Of a stretch of 64,000 nt of DNA, positions 58,494 through 64,000 are shown piece by piece. Source of the stretch: Pohlia nutans (Eukaryota > Streptophyta > Bryopsida > Bryales > Mniaceae). The stretch spans positions 27,309,009-27,373,008 of the forward strand of contig CM040100.1 in assembly GCA_022496805.1 (NCBI GenBank), in the 5' to 3' direction. Numbering within the stretch: position 1 is the first letter of the stretch; each line of letters begins with the position of its first letter. The position numbers and the translations under genes are program-made. A model generated the notes under the pieces. It did no database searches and was not told where the DNA came from. It saw only the letters and a list, made by a program, of their open reading frames with translations.

Positions 58494-60102
58494 TTATATA
58501 TATTTATGTATGTATGTATGTATGTATATGTATATGTATGTATATTAGCATGCTATGTCTCATTGCTATAACTTCAATAGCTTAACCTTACAAAATGTCC
58601 TCTAATATAGCAAATATAAATATATTTCATGTAGTTTATGTAGTTTACCTAAGAGATTTTATCGCAATCATAATAGAAAACACATATGAAGAAAAAAAAA
58701 AACACCACTGTTCATTTCAAGGTTTATTTTTATACATTTCAACCATTGGTGCTGATCCTTCTAGAATATTTCAAAATCAAGGATTTCTATTCTTTCGCCG
58801 TTTTAAGGCTTAATCAAACCTCAAAAGATTCAAACTAGTTATTATTTTTAAGGCTCACTAAGCACCTTCATTATTGTTTTTGATCCAACTATTATATTTA
58901 TATATATTTATATATTTATATATACTCATGTTCAAAATTTACAACTCTATTTCATTCCTTTTTCCAAATACCATAGTACATATCCAATTTCAGCTATAAT
59001 TATATTAATATTTTGACAGTGCCTAAATATTAAAAAAATATTTCCCAATTTAGGAAATATTATTCCATGGATATTTTATAAAAATTTCAAGATTCAAAAG
59101 ATAATGAGTGTTTTTGTATTTTTCACATAATTAAAACAACAATTTTTTTAAATCAAATTTAAACATATTTCAACACTGTTACTTAATTCAACTATATATA
59201 TGTCATAGATAAGTCATCATCTACAACTTTCATTTGTATGTCAACCTCAAAAAAAAAAATTAGTGCACATTTAACAACTCAAAACTTTGGAATTGTTTTT
59301 GTCGAAATGGAAGGACTTAGTAAATTCAATTTTGGTTTTTTCCTAATCTGACTTCACTTATGTAAAGGTGACTACCTAAAAATTCATGTAAAAAAAATCA
59401 CACTACAAAACCCTTTTATCCATGAGGAATGTGGCTATTAATTTGAACATCATGCAAAATTTGCATGGTTAGGCAGTTAAGGGTTAATGTGCCCAAGTGT
59501 GCTATTCCCCTTGTCCCATAGAAACTACTATGCACCAGAGTAGTTTTCATAGTCTTTTTATGGGATAGAGGGAGTATGTTTATTATTACAACTGTAATGG
59601 CCTACAAAAAATTCCATATGATATACCCCATACAAAATTTGTTTGATATAGTCTATGTGAAATCTTTATTTGTTGTAGCCCTTACATAATTTTTTAATTT
59701 AATGCAATCCATGCAAAATTCCCGCGTACAAAATCTCCTCTATTATAACTTTTCATAAACCTTCCCATATTTACCACCATCGTCTTTATACTTACCCATG
59801 AAAATATTTTGATGGTATAAAAATGGTGGTGGTTGATATACCAATTGCAAGGTTTACAACTACCATCCTCTAATATATATACACCTTCTCTAATCTAGAC
59901 ACTATGTTGTGGCATCAATTGTCACAATCCTAATGGCTTAGCTCATAACCTTCTAAATAGATGAAAACAAGGATCAACAAGATGGACATGTCATATATAT
60001 CTTTTTAGAAAATTAGGGGATAAAGGATGACACATTTCCTCATGAAAATTCCCCTTCTCACCCCAATGTTTAAAAAATAAATTTCAGGTTACAACCACTT
60101 GT
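57013..60102. other. AT-rich region with element B copy 2 and tandem-repeat remnants
   Basis: 57612-58240 is a second copy of element B (GGGGGGGATATACTAG start; the AATATAGGGTATTTAATATT segment is shared). 58425-58545 is an ACAT/TATA microsatellite with flanking CATA and GTAT repeats. From about 58730 a unit of the decayed 0.75-kb tandem repeat is recognisable. A right end of TTAA type (GTTAAGGG-TTAA) lies at 59485-59488. No gene. Confidence 0.5.
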
Positions 60103-60414
60103 AACACCCAATTCCCTATTTTTGCACTTGGCCAAGTGCAATCATTCATGAGCAAATTTGGCTCAAAAAATATTTGTCTAAAAAGTTCTCTAAAAAACAA
60201 CGACTTTTGTTTTCCTACAATCAATTACATTGTAAACAAACAATTCTTTTATTTAGTTTTTATCCTTATCTTTATCTTTTCTTTTATCTTTTCTTTCTTT
60301 TCTTTCTTGTTTTTTAGCGGCGGAGGGAGAATTTTATTTATTTTTATTTATTTTTATTTTTGGTTTTCTTCTTCTGTTCACGGTTCAGGGTGGCTGAAAC
60401 CCTAACGGCGGCGG

Positions 60415-60459
<45 letters not shown>

Positions 60460-60648
60460 GTCCGGATTTTCTGGATTTTCCGGCTTTTGTGGCTAAAGGG
60501 TCCGCGCGTGCAGACCCTTCAGCCGCAAAAGCCGGAAAATCTGGAAAATCTGGATTTTTTATTTTTATTTTATTTTTTATTTTTTATTTTTTTCTTCCGC
60601 CGCCGTTAGAGTTTTAGCCACCCTAAACCCTGAACAAAAGAAGAAAAC

Positions 60649-60680
<32 letters not shown>

Positions 60681-61136
60681 TGTTTTTTTTTTTTTTTCTT
60701 CCGCCGCCATTAGGGTTTCAGCACCCTGAACTCTGAACAGAAGAAGAAAACCAGCAAAAAAAAAAAAAAACTTTTTTTTTTCTTTTTTTTTTCTGTTTTT
60801 TCTTCCACCGCCGTTAGGGTTTTAGCCACCTTGAACCCTGAACAAAAGAAGAAAACCAAAAAATAAAAAAATAAAAAAAATAAAAAAATAAAAAATTCTC
60901 CCTCCGCCGCCAAAAGACAAGAAAGAAAAGAAAGAAAAGATAAAAGAAAAGATAAAAGAAAAGATAAAGATAAGGATAAAAAATAAATAAAAAAATTGTT
61001 TGTTTACAATGTAATTGATTGTAGAAAGATAAAAATTGCTATTTTTTAAAGAATTTTTTAGACAAATTTTTTTATTACGCCCAGGCGCCTAGTGCATGAT
61101 TATATGGCCAAGTGCATAAATTGGGAATTGCGTGTT
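60103..61136. mobile_element. Foldback element with long inverted arms
   Basis: Arms of about 300 bp (60103-60418 and about 60800-61136) are inverse copies. They start AACACCCAATTCCC and end AATTGCGTGTT, and include a TTTACAATGTAATTGATTG segment and pyrimidine/purine repeats. TTGT on both sides (60099-60102 and 61137-61140) may be a 4-bp target duplication. The centre holds a poly-T run (about 60419-60458), a long hairpin (60465-60552) and two more copies of the inner arm end (CTTCCGCCGCC...). It is non-coding and interrupts a tandem-repeat unit. Confidence 0.75.
60465..60552. repeat. Long hairpin in the centre of the foldback element
   Basis: Two arms of about 40 bases (TTCCGGCTTTTGTGGCTAAA and its near-complement CAGCCGCAAAAGCCGGAAAA) flank a short GCGCGTGC centre. 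RNA or single-stranded DNA from either strand would fold strongly. Confidence 0.85.
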
Positions 61137-64000
61137 TTGTGCATGTTCTTATGGGATATCATTGATTCAATGATTTTCATCTTTTCTTTTTGACATTGGA
61201 GTGAATTCAAAATCTTTCATCCTTGTCCATTCAAAACTGAATGGAAAATTTATTTATGAAATTCAATTATTGATTTTTTTATTTACTAGACACAAGTCTA
61301 AAAATCGCTATCGTGTATCATTTCATGCTTTCAAGACACAAATTTAAGAGTCACAACCATGATTCATTTTTTTTTAACTGGTACACGAGTCAAAAAGTGA
61401 CAAGCGTGTTTCATTTTTATTTATTTTTAAAAACAAGGATCCAAAAATCACAAGCGCATTTTTTTTTGAGACATAGGTCTAAAAGTCACCACCTTTTGAA
61501 TAATGATTTTCTTTTTATAATAGCTTCAAACCCAATATCTATTGTTTTATCAATGCGTATCACATAGAGCTTGTTTTGAGCCCAATCCTTCTCCAAAGGC
61601 TTTCCAACTGTATTAAGTACACCTCACTTAGCCCGACATTGGTTAAGATCTATGGTGTCATTACAAGACAATCAAAACAACAAAACACCTCCCATAATAT
61701 ACAAACTAATATGCCATATGTCATTGCCACGTTTGTGGTGACCTAACCTATATACTAAATTCCTTTATTGTGGTTCCTTAATGTAGATTATGTAAATTCC
61801 CCTCTCTCATAGCCTAAAGAAATTCCCCTCTCTTATAGCCTAAAGAAATTCCCCTTTGTTATAATCCATAAAAAAAATTATTTCTTATTATAGCACATGG
61901 ATAAACTCTATATGCTAACTACTTCCACCCTTACTTTACTCTCAAGCTTTACTTTTATACATTCAAAATTACAACTGTTGGTGCATATCCTTATGAAATA
62001 TCACCAATTTATATGGTTTCCATCCTTTTACCGTTTTGAGGCTTGATTCATCCCAAAGGTTTTCGTCTTTATTCATTTTCAAGATTGATTGAGCCCTGTA
62101 ATCATAACAATCAACTTGTTCATTTTTTTAATTTTAGAAACACAAATCCAAAAGTTTTTTTTTATAAAATGGATTTAAAAGAACTTAGAACATTGTTTCA
62201 TTTCTTCTCTTCAACAACCAAGTTTAAAAGTTACAATCATGTTCATTCATTCATTTCTTTGTATAATTTATATGATTGTCAAGAACAAAAAGTCATTGAA
62301 ATTTAATATTTTTTGTTCCACGAGTTAGACTTGTATGGTATTTATTTGATGCACATCCCTTTCCAAAGTTCTTTATGAACGTATCAAACACACCCCACCC
62401 TCACTCATCCCAACATTCATTGAGGCATCATTACAAATATATGAAACAAAAAAAGTCTTCTTTTAACAAGACAAATGAGTATGCCATTAAAAGACAAATT
62501 AGTATGCCATGTATAGTTGCAACAAATTACTAGGCTTAAATTTTTTTATGGTATAGCTCATACCAAAAAATTGTTGTAGTCTATGCAATTTAGGCTAAGA
62601 GCATTTCTAATTGTGGTGAAAAACATATCTCAACAAGATGACCCTCCTCACTTGTGATTTTTGTTTTATACATTCCAAGTTACATCTACTTGTGTCTATC
62701 GTTATATGATATCATCAATATCAAGGATTTTCATCATTTTACTTTCTAAAACTCAACTAAATCCAAAAAAAAATCATCCTTCTTTATTCTCTTGAGTGAC
62801 AAAACTCATTATCCATAATATCCAATTTTCTAATCCCTTGTTTTTGGAACATCTTAAAAGCTCAACAATGTTTCATCCATTGTTTTCGGGAAAACATATC
62901 CAAAAGTCATAGTTATGTTTCAACCCCTTCATAAAATACAAGTCCCAAAATAACAACCATGTTTCATGGGCGATTACAAGCTACGGTCTACCAAGTAGGG
63001 TGCAGCTAGTGCAATTAAAACCTGTGCAACTCATGCACTAAAAAGTGTAGTTTGCAGCTCTCAACTTTTAATTAAATCAAAAATTTCACCATCCAAAATA
63101 GGGTTTATGCGAATCCTTCCTCTTTAGCGATTGTTAAGTTTATTTCGAGACTTTATGCTTTAGTCAACAACTTTTTTTGGTTTTTCCCTCCATAGGTAAT
63201 TGGAGCCTTTTTTTACATAACCTCCATAGCTAGGTTTTATGAAAAATGTATTTCACATCCCAGCTCTGAAATTGGATCATGATGACTCTTATTTCAAATT
63301 TTTTTAACTGGAAAAATAAATTAAAAAACAAAAACATCATGAAAAAATTACTTTAAAAATAAGTAAGCGCAATACCTAAGAAAATAAAATACAATAGCTT
63401 TGTACGCACTTGTGGTATGTTGCTATAAATTTGTGAAGTTAAAATTTGGCCCCCTTCTAGCATTTCTCATATTATAGGTGCATATAGGTGCACTTTTGAG
63501 AAGCGACACGCTAACAAATCCAAGCAAAAATGATTCATTTGGATAAAAATATTAAAATTTTGCAAACTTTATTGTGGTAGACATGCAATTTGTTTTTTCA
63601 CAAAATTCCATTCCAAAATTTATTGGTGATTTTCCAAAGAATGGAAAAGTGCAACAATTCCTACACTGCGACAAAATAGTTGGGTGACCGCAGCTTGCAA
63701 TCACCCTCATCTACTTTTTTAGGATAGGGTTCCAAAGTCCCAACCATATTTAGTTCATGTAATATATGTAATTGCCCAAAACAAAAATTCATTTAAGTTT
63801 AATATTTTCTTTTACATGAATTAGGATAGCCTAAAACCTGTTTCATGCACTTCTTCTCTCCGAAAACTTTTTGATGGTACCAAACATGCTCCCATCATCC
63901 CAACATGTCATTCAAATTGAGGTGCCCTTGTAGACAAACAAAATAAACAAATAAAACGCTTCTCTTAGGTACAATGCTAGTATTTTGATGGTTACAATAT
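61137..64000. repeat. Decayed ~0.75-kb tandem repeat array
   Basis: Marker segments recur. One like TTACAACTGTTGGTGCATAT is near 58740, split at 60090/61137, then near 61970 and 62685. One like ATCCCAACATTCATTGAGGC is near 61640, 62410 and 63900. A short motif like GTCCAAAAGTCACAACCATG recurs about ten times (61290, 61335, 61385, 61435, 61475, 62140, 62216, 62898, 62940, 63727). Spacings fit units of about 0.75 kb with one unit too diverged to see. No gene is recognised. Confidence 0.55.

Noticed and set aside
58425..58545. Possible replication origin or matrix attachment site in the TATA/ACAT run
   Set aside because: It is a simple microsatellite with no other supporting feature.

Overview
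This is nuclear DNA of a land plant. It holds spliced genes with GT-AG introns, a Ty3/gypsy LTR retrotransposon, a plant-type (MULE-like) transposase and one INDETERMINATE DOMAIN (IDD) zinc-finger transcription factor gene, a streptophyte family. The transposon make-up and the many TTAA-bounded short elements suggest a bryophyte or other non-flowering lineage, but the species cannot be fixed from sequence alone. Most of the window is transposon-derived; the IDD gene is the only clearly intact host gene.

Region 1 (0.4-28.2 kb) is a nest of elements. The outer layer (copy 1) has two divergent genes. One, on the minus strand (4310-420), encodes a ~1176-residue MULE-like transposase with a GCM/WRKY-like zinc finger, a DDE core and a SWIM finger; it has three premature stops and a MITE. 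The other, on the plus strand (ten exons, 5141-28223), encodes a ~1207-residue protein that joins a nuclear localisation signal, a ParB/sulfiredoxin-like domain (DGNHR motif), a Lys/Glu-rich coiled coil and a divergent beta-class amino-methyltransferase-like domain. Intron 5 of this gene holds a second, internally deleted member of the same family (copy 2, 9490-25537), with imperfect terminal inverted repeats and an 11-bp target duplication. Copy 2 is itself split by a gypsy element (10026-19997; TACAG target duplication; LTRs about 1% diverged). That element carries an extra ORF after integrase and a small zf-XS-like (SGS3/IDN2-type) zinc-finger ORF. The transposase plus ParB-methyltransferase pair is the best candidate for an undescribed system.

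Region 2 (28.2-40.2 kb) is AT-rich and gene-poor. It holds foldback fragments and many short elements whose ends read TTAA-CCCY...RGGG-TTAA, the signature of piggyBac-type insertions.

Region 3 (40.3-45.4 kb) is the IDD gene on the minus strand: three exons, 833 residues, four zinc fingers, a long polyQ/P tract, conserved C-terminal motifs and a microsatellite-rich 5' region. Exon 1 contains a perfect 41-bp inverted repeat that spans its own splice donor.

Region 4 (45.4-64 kb) has more TTAA-bounded elements, some nested, a 1-kb foldback element with a long hairpin, and a decayed ~0.75-kb tandem repeat. No genes were recognised there.

Coordinates of exons, LTRs, target duplications and TTAA ends were read directly. 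Limits of decayed repeats are approximate, and domain names rest on motif recognition without database searches.
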